DNA from: Cololabis saira
Lineage: Eukaryota; Chordata; Actinopteri; Beloniformes; Belonidae
Length of the DNA: 64,000 nucleotides
Direction of reading: 5' to 3'
Assembly: GCF_033807715.1 (NCBI RefSeq)
Contig: NC_084596.1
Location: forward strand, 36,108,879-36,172,878
Below the pieces are notes generated by a model that worked only from the letters and a program-made list of their open reading frames with translations, was not told where the DNA came from and searched no databases. Positions within the stretch are counted from its first letter, which is position 1. Each line of letters starts with the position of its first letter. The translations under genes were made by a program, and so were the position numbers. Below, one piece after another: positions 44,437 to 57,499 of this stretch.

Positions 44437-45120
44437 AACGTTTTCCAGTTAAAGTTAAACAAGTTATACGACCTTCACTTAAGCAAGAGGAGCCAAAGCG
44501 ATCCCATAGCTGAGTATTTCTTTTGCAGAGCTCAATTTGCTGGGGAGAAAATGACCTGACGACTAAAAGAACTTCAACTCAGAGCAACATATAAATAAAT
44601 AGCGTGGTTTCTATTTTATTTTAAGTCCTCTACATATTTTTTCACAAATAAAAATGTTAAGACAGCAAGTATAACTTGTACTACTAGTAAACTAGTAAAA
44701 CTAACTTGATTTAATTGAACAGACGGATGCAACACCAGTCTCCTGCGCTCAGACAGTCACACAGCTGTTCTGCATGTGCACCGTAACAGGGAGGGAACAC
44801 TTGGTTCCCTGTCTGACATGATGTACAACACAGTGGGCTAAAATAGCAACCATTATTGTCATGCTTCATACAACGCATCACATTGTTAGGCCTGAAAAGA
44901 ATCGATGTCTATCAAAGAGGTCAATGTGCAGCACAGTGATTGACGCAGTGTTTTGTCGTGATGGACAGCAGTTCTCACAGATAAAGCAAATACATTGTTA
45001 CAGGATCTTGAACTCTACTAGACTTTGTTCAGGTTTAGCACAGAGTAAAAGGGGACACCAAACTAGGCATCGCCTCAGACACCTGAACAAAAAAAGTACA
45101 AGTGGGAATGAGAAGAACAT
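44437..45120. other. Intergenic, nothing recognised
   Basis: Mostly AT-rich; no credible coding frame. Confidence 0.45.
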
Positions 45121-45123
45121 TAA

Positions 45124-45859
45124 TGGCGCTTTTACACTAGTACCTACTCAGCCCGTCTCGACTCGCATTGCCCTCGTTTCTTTTCAATACCTCAATACCC
45201 AGACCAGAAGTAGGAGGTTGGAGTGAAGCTGCTGTGACGTATTTGATTGTGTGATCTAAACGAAGAAGACAACAACACTAAAGATGTAGAACCTGGAGGA
45301 GATGATATATGTGCTGCTGGATCTGTGACTTGAGTTTGCTATCAAGTTAAAAAATGAGGGTGAAAGAAGCTTCAAGCGGCAACGCTTTTTTGTTTGTTTG
45401 TTTGTCTCGCCGCTGCTGAAAAGTCAGCTGGGAGCCGTGAGCAGCTATGACGTGACAGAGCTCCTGGTGGATCTTGTCATTCCTTGTGGCCCGTCTACAT
45501 CCCTTTTTAATTTTCTCCTCAGCCACCAGGTTTATGAACATCTGCACCTCAGAGTTGGATCACGAAACATACATTTGCGCTGCCATTGCCTGTCGAATAC
45601 AATGAACAAGAAGCCGCGAGTCGCTCTTTTGCTGATTTCCGCCTCCTGAGTCAAACGTCTGACAGGCCCCGCCCCCTGACCAATTGATGGCGTGTAGTGT
45701 GATGACGTCAGATACAGCCGACTCAGCCCACTTAGAACCTCGGCAGAGTGGTTACAGAAAAAGTATCTACTCGGCACGGTTAGACCCCTAGTGGAGAAGC
45801 ACAAAACCGAGGCGAGGCGAGTCGAGTCGGGCTGAGTAGGTACTAGTGTAAAAGCGCCA
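45124..45859. mobile_element. Harbinger-type MITE (736 bp) with TAA duplication
   Basis: TAA flanks both ends (45121-45123 and 45860-45862). The left end TGGCGCTTTTACACTAGTAC continues into ctactcagcccg; the right end is its reverse complement, giving inverted repeats of about 33-45 bp. The interior has no transposase. A 3-bp TAA duplication fits PIF/Harbinger. A diverged fragment of the same family is at 20080-20165. Confidence 0.85.
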
Positions 45860-45862
45860 TAA

Positions 45863-47009
45863 CATTGTTTACATATATTCTTCCCTGCCATGCTTTGATC
45901 ATCTCTTTTCCCTGTCTTTGTTCTCTCACTTGTGCTCCTGGTGTTCCCTCTCTGTGCTCCTGTTCCTGAGATTCTTTTGGATTATCCTGCAGTGGCTGTG
46001 TTTTCAGTAATCAATTAAAGTCACTGCTTACCACTCCAGCCTCCCTGCCGTTTCCATTTGTTTCCTCAATGGCACCACGCCATGATAGATTACTTTTATC
46101 AGAAAAACTGACGTGAGGTTTAGCAGATATGAATAATGATACAAATAGAATAATGACCAACCACAAACATTTTCAGCATCAGAAGGTAGAAAACGAGCCA
46201 CATTACCACTCATCGCAGCCCTTGCAAGGCGCTACAGGTTAGGCAGCCCCTAAAATCTAAAAGGTCCATCTCATGGCAGCTAAATGCTTCAGACTTAGCA
46301 CAAAAGTTACCAACAGAAATTAGAGTTTCTGCGACACTTCGGACCATTTCGAGGGCATCATCTCGTCTCTCTTACTCTACAACACAAACCTGCAAAACTA
46401 AACTTGACATATTCTTTACAGATAAAGACAACATGTACATCACCGGATAAAAATCAAGCTGTTCGGCATTTACAAAGACTGGATCTGCGTGCAAAGAGCA
46501 CTTTCTGATAGTTTGAGTACGTTTATGACGTTAATAATGTTTTGGTTTGTGGTGACATGTGAATGATGTTTGTGGATTTAATGTCCTTTTTTTGCCCTGT
46601 CCAAACCACCGTATGCTAACAGCACTCACAGCAGAGTCTGATGTGTTCACCTCGCCTTCAGGCACCAGATACCAAACTGAGAGGATCTGTTGGCACCTAT
46701 ACAGGCACCAAGCTCGTTCCACAGGGACCCCACCTAACAACTCACACCCTGGAGGGACCTACATTCTACAAGGCTGTACAAGGAAGGAAAGCCAGAGACC
46801 TAAAGCGCTTACTTTTATTGCTGAAGACGAAAGGCTAGACATCCAAGCCAAGCTTCCCTACAAACATTTTAAAGAAGCACAACACCACTTGGTTGGATAC
46901 TGGTTAGTATCATGTGGTAGTTTGGTACTACTTTAAGAATTACCGCAGTAGTGCAGCTAAACAATCAATCAAATTGAAATGACAATTTGAAATAACAATG
47001 AAGCACGTG
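45863..47009. other. Intergenic, nothing recognised
   Basis: A plus frame at 46559-46936 has no recognisable domain. No paired repeats. Confidence 0.4.
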
Positions 47010-47135
47010 ACTTTGTGGGTAGCACTGTTGCCTCGCATCAAGAAGGTTCCTGGTTCAAGACCCGGAAGGAGTCTTGAATGATCTCCTTGTGCTTGCACAA
47101 GGATGCTGTATAGGGTTAAGCAGGTATAAGGCAGA
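47010..47135 (+). mobile_element. tRNA-derived SINE
   Basis: The head gtgggtagcactgttgcctc resembles a tRNA box A region, followed by box B GGTTCAAGACC at 47052-47062. The 3' part ggttaagcaggtataaggca leads directly into the GAAT array. No clear target duplication seen. Confidence 0.65.
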
Positions 47136-47220
47136 GAATGAATGAATGAATGAATGAATGAATGAATGAATGAATGAATGAATGAATGAATGAATGAATG
47201 AATGAATGAATGAATGAATA
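47136..47220. repeat. (GAAT)n microsatellite, about 21 units
   Basis: Uninterrupted array that forms the tail of the SINE just upstream. Confidence 0.98.
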
Positions 47221-48514
47221 TTACATTGCTACGGTTGCTTAAAACATGCAAACTCACTGGTTTTACAAAGTCACAATGTCCTCTTGTGTGACCATCATGC
47301 CCACCAACGGGAAGCACCGTTCTCCTTGTGTACTAGTCACACCAACCCGTGTCTAAGTGCACAGAGGCAGGGAAAGTACTTCTTCTTATATTCTGTTCTT
47401 TTAGGACCAGACAGTGGTAATAACTCTGGAAAAAAAAACTGAATGAAATGTTTTGCTTTCCTCTACTTCCATGGTTGTCAACTTAAACAGTACTACGGAT
47501 ACAACATCCAACTTCCTCAGTCTCCATCCCGGGTCCTGGGGTTTGTGTATTAGTAGGAATCGATACCGATCCAATACCAATGTTGAATTCATTGAGGAGA
47601 CTGAAGGCATCAGGTTTGATTTCAACATGTCTTTCAAACTACACAATAATACAACAAAACACATACAGCATACAAATGTGATGAACTGTTGACTATTTTT
47701 TTTTTTTTATTAATAATTGTGCACCATCAGCAATAAATCTTTTAAATCCATCCGAACATCCTCTATCCGTCCCTGCTTGTTCCTACTTAGAGTCTATCTG
47801 TTGGAGTCTATCTCCGTTCTCTTCAGGCAAAAGGCCGGGGTACAACCCAGACACGTCATTAGACCGTCACATTTAAGTTCTGAATAAAAGAGAATCAAGT
47901 TTAAATAAATAACATGTAGTAGCTGAAAATGAACATAGAAAAAACTCAAGTCTGTGCCATCAAAGGCAGGCATAATGGCGTCTAAGACCCACGATTCAAA
48001 ACAACCAGGATGTCTGCAGAGCAACTTTGATCATCAAGTTGTTACTTTAAACTCGACAAGTCATTAACCGGCATTCAAGCGCCACTGAACACCGTTTTGG
48101 ATGTCTTTTATTGAGCATGCTCGGCTGTTGCTCTGCCTGTGTCGCACGTTTCCTTTCTCTGATGCGTATCCAGTCCCAGAGTCTTATTCTGCATCAATTC
48201 AGACGGCCCCTCACACCAAAGTCAAATCCAGCGGAACCACTCATTCTTTGTAACGCTAATGTGGAGCAGTTACCGTATTTCTTTTTTCAAGAGTAATGTC
48301 TTTCTTGAAAACATGAATCACCTATTTAACCAAAAAAGCTATAAAGCCATTCTTTAAATCCTGGTCTTGTCTGATATGTTGATTTTATGCAAATTGTATT
48401 GTTTAACTTATCTACTTTTGTCTTGTACTTTTACTCCAGCATTTGTGTGTGTTTTCTACTCATGTCTATCATATTTATGTTTTATTTATTTCATTCTATT
48501 GTATTCTTCTGTTC

Positions 48515-48595
48515 ACCACCTTGGTCAGCGGTTGCTGTTTTTAAAGTGCTTAATTATATACCAAATAAACTTGGTTTGGATTAGTTTAGATATGA
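48515..48595 (+). repeat. LINE-like 3' tail
   Basis: caccttggtcagcggttgct, then gtttttaaagtgctt, ccaaataaacttggtttgga. This matches the style of fish LINE 3' ends with a TTGGAT-type tail. No coding part remains. Confidence 0.4.
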
Positions 48596-51162
48596 AATGT
48601 TGTGTAGTCTTTTGTCTATTTTCAAGTTCTCTTTTGCTTTCTGTGCACAACAACGCACTTGAATAGAAACTGAAGTTTGTATTCTTTGTTCTGAATTGAG
48701 AATAATATTCAATTTATTTTGGGTAAAAAGAAAAAAACTGTTTGGAATCAATCAGATTGAACAGAATCAAGAACCCAACGAGCCGAAGCTGAAGTGAATC
48801 ATATAGTACTTAAAGATTCACATCTCTCGGGAATACTTCCTCCACCTGCAACAAGAATTTAAAAAGTTCAACAAGCATAAAGGTCAGCTCCTCATCATAT
48901 GCCAAGTTTCTGAAAGTCCCAGCTTGAAAGTGTAGAAAAACCAGACTGTCAAGTTATATTAAAAGCAGATGTTATATGCAAAAACAATATGCAAAATGAT
49001 GTTGAAGATGAGCCTATGCAAAACGATGACAACAGATTGTATAGAATAACTGCCGTCGGGCATTGCGTAATAACTGTGATAAGTCTCCACATGAATCTTT
49101 TTTTATTGATAAACTGCTTCTATGTATGTGAATCAGACCAGGATGTTCCACATAAATTATTATTGCTAGGTCTTTTTTTCTCTGGAAAGAGAGGCAGGGT
49201 AGCTTTTTCTTCTTTTTTTCAGTCTTGATCCTTGACATGGTTGAACACATTCTAAATCTGAAGGTGAGTAATATCACTCTCTCTGAACCTTTGCCTATGA
49301 AGAAGTGCTTTCACGGCATGTTCTGTCACATGAGGTGACAGTCCCCAGGTAGGGTTGCCAAACTGTTTCAGTTTCCATCCACATAAGCTGTTTCCTGAGG
49401 TCGTGGAGATCATTTTTAAACATAAGGCAGCACTTCTGCCAAGACTTGAATTAGTGCGCTGAAAAGCTCAGAACCAACCGGAGATGTGCTATGGCGCCCT
49501 CTAGTGGCGGCAGCGAGTTTTACAGCTACAAACCGCTCGTCCTTTTACTGTCCGACTCTTTTCAGGATAAACTGAACTTTTACACTCAAAAAAATCATCA
49601 CTGTGTTTGGAATATTTGCAATAAAATCAGCTTTCTATCATTTAAAAATAAATGTGTATGTGTGTTGTTTAATAGTGTTATAGTAGTACTGCATTACTGC
49701 TAACATGAATGTTTTTTCTCATATTCCTTTGTTTTTCTTCAGCTCTGTCCATGCCTCGCCTCCTCCTCCCCCTTCCCCTCCTAATTGCACATTTGGGCAT
49801 TCCAGAGGCCCAAACATGTCTGGACCAATGCTTTACAAAAGACAACATTGAAATATCTGAGAGCAATGATGTGAAAACTGTCTAATCTAAGTCAAGAGAA
49901 AAATTCCACCATAACATAGCTGTACATCAGCGTGATGCCAGAGCACATATGATATATTATTTTCAGCTTTGTTCTATTTGATGATGTTTCATTGCTTTCT
50001 GTGGTTTAATTCATTCCTGCTTTTGGGGCTTGCTGAGTACAAACTTTGGTGGTGAGGTTGTTTTATAGCAATAAACATTGGTTTGATTTGACATCCATCC
50101 AACAGAATTAGCATTCATTAACATTTGTATTGAATGTAACTGTAAGTCCGTAAGTTCATTAGCTTGTGCACAAAAGTTTCACTGGAGCTTTTCCAAAATA
50201 GTTTGCCCAATGGCACTAAAATGCATCCATTAACCTTTGTGGAAACTGATTTCTTTTTTTCTGTGAAAATAATTTTTACAGCTATTTCGACAGTTACAAC
50301 TATTCATACGCTGTAGTTTTGTAGCTTTCATGAGGATGGATGTCAGCTGGTCATTTCATTTCTCTTTTTCAATGTCTGCATACAGCATCAAACTGGATGT
50401 GAAAAACACATTTAAATCATGTTGATGGTTTTTTTCTACATTTTACATGTTACTTCAGTTGCACAACGCATTTATAGCCAAGCTTTAGCTGTCTCACACA
50501 AACTTCATTAGCCATGGGTTGCGAATCGAACCTTGCCTGGTTTTGTGAGGACTGTGACCTCTGGGGTACCTAATTTGATTATTTATTAATTCTTTTTAAT
50601 ATTATTTTTCCCACAATAATGATATGCTGGGAAAAACTTTCACAATAAAGGTTGCAGTTCACTGATAATTCCTGCAGCCAGAGTTCCTACACAGAAATGG
50701 AAATGTTGATATATTCCTCGGGTGCTGAAGTCCTTTCACACACGCTCACAGCTCAATCTGGAGCCCATAGTTGGGCCTCCTGTTACAGCACAGTTCCACG
50801 GGAGATCAAGCCTCTCGGGTAAGACAGAGATCAGAGCATCTCTTAGAAGTAGACCGAGATCTGCAAAAGGTTGCCCTGAGATCTGAAACAACTGTGTCTA
50901 CATTCAAAAGTAAATGTCTATTCATGTTTGTGTATCTGTGAACATGTATCATATTCCTGTACAGTTTATTTTCCTATTATTGCTGTTATGCATATTTGAT
51001 GTATTTCCTTATTTCCAATTTTCCTTACGTGTGTTTTTATGTATGTTGTGTATATGTTGGTGGATCTGCGAGGTCTGCCCAAGAGCTGCCTTGTCTTTTG
51101 TTTACAGACACGTATATGTGTGTATGTGTTGTATGTATGTGTATGTGTATATACAGTATGTG

Positions 51163-51165
<3 letters not shown>

Positions 51166-51209
<44 letters not shown>
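51166..51209. repeat. (TA)n tract
   Basis: About 22 TA units, preceded by TGTATG-rich sequence. Confidence 0.95.
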
Positions 51210-51213
<4 letters not shown>

Positions 51214-51224
51214 ACTTTATTTTT

Positions 51225-51294
51225 TATACTTTTTTGTATTGTTCTTTTTTAATATGCATATTCGAAATAAAGCTCAATAATAATAATAATAATA
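51225..51294 (+). repeat. Probable LINE 3' end with (AAT)n tail
   Basis: ttcgaaataaagctcaataa followed by six AAT units is a poly(A) signal plus simple tail, as at the 3' end of fish non-LTR elements. Confidence 0.4.
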
Positions 51295-52930
51295 GTATGT
51301 GCATGTGTTTGTGTGAATGTATAGATACAAGAATTTCTAAACTGTTTTCTTTTATGTGCTTTATATGAAAAGAAAATGATGTTTGTTTTAAATATCAGCC
51401 CCAAAAATGTTTTCTACCTAATTTGGGTCCAATGATTTTGACTTATAAACCTGTCAATAAAGTTTTGCATCTTTATGCCTAATGTCATATACATCACAAA
51501 TGTTAACTGCCTTGCTAATAAATTGTCTTAAAGAATATGAGGTTTAATATCAAGAAGAAAAAAAAAGATGCGATGAAAAGAGGTTGTCATGACAAGGAAG
51601 TGTTAAAGGTAAAACTATTGCATTCCCCCCTCCTTTCATCCAGCCCCCTCTCACAATACTGACACTTTAAAATGACCCAAAGCGCAGTCTGAACTGCTCA
51701 GCCCTGTGTTATCTTTGTTTTCAGTGAGAAAGCAACTCAAAACATGAACGCTTGTTGATTGTTTTCCCTACAACGCCGTGCCATGTCTCCAGCGTAAAAC
51801 ACGGGCTGCTCCTTTAAAAGGATTTAAATCCAGATTATAGCCGGTGACCACACGTTTATTAACCACTGAAACACAACACACCGTTCCTATTCCTCATTAG
51901 AGACGCGTGGTCTTACCGTGGAGGTGAACCCGTGACGTCTTCCACACACGCCCCCTAAGAACAGGTTATTATAATCATTATCATAGTTATATTTTTTTTC
52001 CTTCAATATTTGGCTTGTTGGAAGTTGCATCACCTAAGGTTCAGGGGCAAAAGCTCCTCCTCAAACCCCTCCCACCTTTACTACAGGATAGGGGGGGCAA
52101 CATGTGAGGGGTCTCAATCCGACTAAACCCGACTAGAGGCTGCACCGGTTTATCCTGCTCATTTCATTCCGATAAAGCAGGCTCCCCATCTGGAGTAACC
52201 CACCACCACATGTTCAAGGTGTGAATAATAAAATCATCGCAAACTTGAGTCCTTAAGTGATCACCAATCGATTTTTTCCCCCCCAGCAGCAGCAGCAACT
52301 CTCTTTACCTCCACACATGTGAACACGTGGACGCTCGTTCTTTTGTTATGCAGAGATGCCGCAACCATTCTCCACGCAGACCTCCGGGATCTTTTTTTAT
52401 TTTTTATTTTTTTTTTTGGGGGGGGGGGGGGTCACTTTTTTGCAGGCAATTATTTATAGGCAAACCTGTATTCCCCGAGCACGCGTGCTTGCATGATCAT
52501 GGCAATGAAAATCCAGAGAGAAAGCAGAGGTGGTCCAGACAGACAGGTGTGGTAGGCTGGTGCTGGTGCAGCATCACCCCCCACCCCCCGGGCTGCTCTG
52601 GCACCGGGAACACATGCGGCAAACTAGGGATGCATCATGACACTTCGGAGGTTTTGGCATGCAGATGGGGGGGTTTACCTTTTTTTTCCCTCTGGGCCGA
52701 TCAGGTTGGAGGGTTGTGGGGAGCCAGGAGGAGGAGACGGGCTTTGCAGGCACGGAGATGGTCACAGGCTGCGTGGGGGGGCACGAGGGTGGGGGGCAGC
52801 AGTGGAGATTTGTGGGGAACATTGTTCTCATGATTTTAGACCATGGAACCCACAACGGTCGGGGGTGAACAACTGTGGTCCAAAATTTGGTGGACCTTTT
52901 TGTTTAAGAGAAAAAAAACAACGTATTATG

Positions 52931-54070
52931 TAGGGGAGACCGGGGCTTGTTGTCACACTTTTTTACTCTCTTATATATTTCTTGTAATCAATACATCACA
53001 TATAAAACAAATGTGTACCAGATGAAAGACAAAAGTCTCAGTTGTATATTTTGTATTCATATCATGTTCATATCTTGTGTCAGTGCAGAGTTATTACCAA
53101 TCAAATAGAGATTGTGAACATGTCTCAAGTTGCCCCGCCTAACGGGTAAGTTGTCACACTATATGGGGTAAGATGTCACACTGGATTTTGCAATTAATAA
53201 AACAAGGACAAAACTATTCTTATTGATATTTTTTTACTTGAATGTGAATAAACCTTGACATAAAACATTATGCAACATTAAACTAGTCCCAAACTAAACC
53301 TGGAAGATCTATTCAACAACCTAAAACAAAACCTGACCTCAGTCAGTCCTGGAACATCCAGTCATAAAGTTTCAAACAAAACCTGACCTCACTAGTCAGA
53401 CTCCTCATCTGAGTCTCAGTTCTGACATAGGCTACTCTACATACACTGATTTGCCAGGGGTGCATTTTTCATGGGCCCATCCTTTGCATGTTACGCACTG
53501 CACCCAGGTTTCTCCTGGGCGGCTGTTTCCAAACGGCTCTACACAGACCAGACAGCCCATCAATGGAGAGGGGTGAGGAGTGGTTGTCAAGGAGGAGCAA
53601 GCAAGGCTTCTCCTTTGAACACTTGGCATGTTCCACAAAATGATGAAGGAAATCAACAAAGTGTTGGTCTTTCATCCACCCTGTCTTATTTGCTCCACCT
53701 TTGCTGCCAGGTGACCCATTGTCGATGGAGTGATCATAAAAGTGCACCCGAGGAAATATAAAGTAGGGGGGGATACAGGATGCCTTAATCTCTTCTCTAA
53801 CAAGTCCACATTTATACCGCTAGGATTTTTATCTGAAAGAAGACTAATATTAAATATATAAAGTTAATATCTTTTACTTCGGCTGGTGGAAAATGGTTAA
53901 TTGGTGCTCATCTCCAACTTACAATGTGTTGGTGTCTTCTCACACTGGACATGATACCTGACTATGTACAGGAAGAAAACTAGTATTCCACTTTTTAGCT
54001 TCCCCCTTTGGTGAAGAAGATAATTACAATGTGACAAGTTACCCGTGTGACAACAAGCCCCGGTGTCCTA
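52931..54070 (-). mobile_element. Internally deleted pogo/Tc-mar-like DNA transposon (1.14 kb)
   Basis: The left end TAGGGGAGACCGGGGCTTGT and the right end in reverse complement TAGGACACCGGGGCTTGT share inverted repeats that continue TGTCACAC. Subterminal copies of gtaagttgtcacac (about 53147) and gtaagatgtcacac (about 53168) lie inside the left end, and acaagttacccgtgtgaca (54034-54052) lies at the right. A degraded DDE transposase is encoded on the minus strand (see 53432-53790). The element is non-autonomous. Confidence 0.85.
53432..53790 (-). pseudogene. DDE transposase remnant fused to a PHD-like zinc finger, frameshifted
   Basis: On the minus strand the first part reads PPYFIFPRVHFYDHSIDNG, GWMKDQHFVDFLHHFVEHAK and CLLLLDNHSSPLSI. 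This is the DDE_1-type core of pogo/jerky-like transposases, with the second catalytic Asp in LLDNHSS. Where the protein should continue to the last acidic residue, it jumps to a different frame encoding CLVCVEPFGN and ETWVQCVTCKGWAHEKC, the PHD-like C-terminal finger of the same family. So more than 100 residues, including the third catalytic position, are deleted. The N-terminal DNA-binding domain is also missing. Confidence 0.8.
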
Positions 54071-54488
54071 TTTTAGATGGAAAGTCCAATTGTCCTTGTT
54101 CTGCTGTCAAGAGTCAGCCAGGGTGGGAGTCCAAAGTTACTCTTCTTGGAATTGGGCCACAGTTGGGACAGGAACTACACAATGTTTGCTAAGATAATGT
54201 AGATATTACATTAAAACTGATTTAAATGCTTTGGCTCATGTAGTACATAAATAAGAATTTCCTTTGTTTGCTCATCTTTCTAATTTTCATTCAGCCTCCA
54301 TAACGAGGGGCATGCTATGAACGCTGATTTGGTGCCTATTTATTTCTAAGAAGTTGTTGTTTTTTTTTACATGACTTGTAATTTGAAATCATTATATATC
54401 GGTAAGTAGGTTTTTCCAGCGGACACATCTCACATAAACCTGCACTGCACGCCTTTATGAGTAGGAAAGGTTTAAAACCAAGTCTAAT
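54071..54488. other. Spacer, nothing recognised
   Basis: AT-rich; no gene. Confidence 0.5.
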
Positions 54489-54984
54489 AATCACTCAGTG
54501 CGGTTACATACACATCAAAATCAAGCTACTGGCAACAATCTAGTTAAGGATTAAACTGGAGGTTCAGAGAAATCCAAGTATACATGCGCGAGAAGACAAT
54601 GGAATATTGAGTGAGGTGCGTTCGACTCCGTGATGCTGGGTGGCGCCAAACCCACTTTTGCATTGGTTTTCTTCCAGTTAGTTCTTTGTTGTTCGTCTTC
54701 TTCTTCTCCTACTGTGTTGATATTCTGGCTTTCGTGGTGTTGTCACTTCCAGAAGGGGGAGTCCCGGGGCAGTCACTAGCTCGGCTAAGCGTATACATGC
54801 CGGAATATCTTGAATTAGAACCGCATTATCTGACACTAACAGCTCGATGTCAAGAGCTTCAGTTCTGTTCGACTACAGCCCAGCTAAGGTGTATAGGCCT
54901 ACGTGGCTTTTAAATATTGGATATTGTTCGGATTAAGACAACAATTCCACTTTATGTTAGTGCATGTAAACGTACTGAGTGATT
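54489..54984. mobile_element. MITE with AATCACTCAGTnCG ends (496 bp)
   Basis: Left end AATCACTCAGTGCGGTTACA and right end in reverse complement AATCACTCAGTACGTTTACA differ at 2 of 20 positions, with ATnCAC following. No transposase; the plus frame 54611-54913 inside it is not recognisable. Target duplication unclear. Confidence 0.75.
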
Positions 54985-55789
54985 CTGGTCCTGCAGTCAC
55001 ACAGAATCAGACTCCCTAACTGCAGAACCTTATTACCTCTATATGCTATCTATACATATGAATTCTGTAGCTTGAGGATGCTAAAACTCAAATCAGTCAA
55101 GCAATTCTTCAGGAGTTAGAGCTGAAAGTTACCCTCACTGTTAGCGGTCTGCTAAAATGTGGAGGTCAAAGTTTTCCCCTGGCCCTTCTTTGAGCCAGAG
55201 GGGTAAGATTTGAGTGATCGAGGAGAGGCATGTCTGAGTTAAAGTGTCAAAAAGTGCCTTTTCTTTCTTAGAATAATAAGAATGGGAGCTGCAAAATCTT
55301 GACATTGTGTTTCCAGAGTCAAAGGTAAAGTGTGACCATAAATCAAAGTGTTCTTAAAACATTCAAACATTTGGATTGTCACTGATCTGTTTCTGCCAAG
55401 ACACAGCACAAGCAGACTTTGACTTCTGACCTAGTGACGGTTGACAAAACCCAGAAGCCTGCAGTGTTAGGTAAACACAGCTACAGGCGCTCATGATGCT
55501 CGCTTCCTTGGCAACACACACTCACAAGCACTCGCACAGAATACTAATACATTACTCCCACTAAGGTGAACTGGCCCAAGGATTGTGCTGCAGATTGGTT
55601 TAACATCTACCCCTGTTTGATTGTTGCTTGTGTTAAATCCATTAGGATCGTATCAATTGTTCCCAAACTCTGTGCTAGTGTCTTTAATGTGTTACCTTTT
55701 GTTAAAACACAAAGACTTTCAACACCACTGTTTTCTAAAGGAAGACTAACTGACTTAGAAGTGTGTAAATGTCCTCTGGTTAGATTCAG
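54985..55789. other. Intergenic, nothing recognised
   Basis: No credible gene. Confidence 0.45.
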
Positions 55790-56780
55790 TTCAATTCAAT
55801 TAAGAAATACTATATTTATCACAGAAGGGAAATTTATTGTTGCAGTTGTCATTTAAGTATCTTCAAAGTTTAGTTGTAGAAGTTTACAGCTGTGGGCAGG
55901 AATGATCTCCTGTAGTGATCTGTGTTGCAGCCGATCTGATGAGCCTCTGACTGAAGATACTCTGTTGCTGAATTTGTGAAGAGGATCCTCAGGGTTATCC
56001 ATGATCTTCATTTCATGAAGTATCCTCCTTCACACAATCGTCTCGAGAAGCTCCAGAACCGAGTCAGCCCTCTGTATCTGCTCAGTTTCTTGAAGGCACT
56101 GGCTCTGATGCTGCTCCCCAACACATGACTGCAGATGGGATTGCCCTCTCCACATCTGACTTATAGAAGCTATTCAGCAAACCTGCAAACGCTGAAGGAC
56201 CTAAGCTTTCTTTATAAGTAAAGCCTGCTCTGTCCTTTCTTACAAACAGCATCGGTTTTGTATATCCAGTCTGCAGATATTTATACTCATCCACCATCTC
56301 CACTTCTTCTCCCATGATGTAAAAAACAACTTGATCCTGGCTCTCTCCTAAAATCCACAATAATCTCCTTCACCTTGTTCGCCTTCAAGATGAGATGATT
56401 GCTCTCACGCCATGCTACAAAACGGTCCACAATTTCTCTGTCCATCACTGAAACACCCCACACCTGCAGAGTCATCCAAGTATTACTGCATATGACTGGA
56501 CTTGGGCTTGTACTGGAAGTCTGAGGTGGACAGCGTGAAGAGGAACGGTGAGAGGACAGTTCCCTGTGGTGCTCCTGTGCTGCTGACCACCTGGCCAGAC
56601 ACACAAGCATTCACTCTCACAAACTGTGCTCCGTTTGTCAGGTATTCAGTCATCCAGGTGATTGTGGAGGCATCCACCTGTGTCTTCTGGAGTCTCTTAT
56701 GTGCTGCATGCAAAGGAAACATCTCCCACCCCGATGCTATCGAAGAACACATGGAAGAATTGCATAAAACCTTCACTTGT
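55790..56780 (-). mobile_element. LINE reverse-transcriptase remnant, 5'-truncated and frameshifted
   Basis: The minus strand carries RT phrases in order: ITWMTEYLTNG, STGAPQGTVLSPFLFTL (motif around the B box), YLDDSAGV (the YADD catalytic box, in another frame), FVAWRESNHLILKANK with EIIVDFRREPG, and VEMVDEYKYL. These fall in at least three frames, so it is dead. The 3' end (55790-55900 on the plus strand) reads caataaatttcccttctgtg and an aattgaattgaa tail. This is a different LINE family from the piece at 5215. Confidence 0.85.
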
Positions 56781-57499
56781 TATTCTAAACCCAAAACGTT
56801 CAAAGCCTCCTCTGTATTTTGACAGAGGCCTGTGGTTCCATCCTCTGGTGTGGTTTCTTGATATTAATTATGAAGATTCACACGGAAAACTTTAATTAAT
56901 TAGTACACAAATGTATTGTTTCAGTCCTGTTTATGGAGCTATGAGGACAAAGAGAAATAATATCTTACAACACTGGTTTAGAGATGGAGCATTGGGCATT
57001 TTGTCCATGTATAAAAGTAAACTTAATTTAGCCCTGTTCATTCACCTTAGTATTTGGTAGTATTTGTTTCTACTTTGATTTGTAGTTTGAACAATTTTCA
57101 TACCAGCATATGCTCGGCAGCATAATGGGAGTATTGGGCACTAGATGTCTCCTTGATGGACTAGGCTACGGGATGTAAAAAACCCCCCAAAAAAACAGAC
57201 CCAGATACACGCTTTATGGCATCTAGGGAAAATAAAAATATGAAAAAGACTCGAATAACTTCCTAAACGCCAACTGAACTATAAGTGAGCAGATAAAATG
57301 AAATTGTCTGTGAATTCCGTAGGCCCCTTATGAACTGCTTAGCTGTGGTTATGCTCAGGTACATGGGTGAGACTCCCATGTATTTAAGGCCATTTATATT
57401 TCAGATAGTTCTCACATACAAACGGTTAGGTCATTGTAACATATTCAGGTTGGGGGATAAAAAAGGATATAATGCAGATATATGGATCATAAGGTTAAG
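56781..57499. other. Intergenic, nothing recognised
   Basis: AT-rich; no gene. Confidence 0.45.

Larger units (their letters stand above)
47221..52930. other. Long unassigned stretch, no gene recognised
   Basis: Includes a GATACCGATCC repeat scrap near 47565, LINE-like tails (48515, 51225) and the TA tract at 51166. 51620-51960 is complex sequence with a donor-like ACG|GTAAGA on the minus strand near 51921. 52400-52870 has a T-run, G-runs and a minus frame (52574-52855) that I do not recognise. No gene model can be supported. Confidence 0.35.

Noticed and set aside
44078..44437. 119-codon minus-strand frame
   Set aside because: Falls within the LTR of the gypsy remnant.
52574..52855. 93-codon minus-strand frame with acceptor-like and donor-like ends around PVTISV...RPRGKKK
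   Set aside because: The pattern could be an exon, but G/C-runs create the acceptor-like tract, the frame has no recognisable domain and no partner exon was found.
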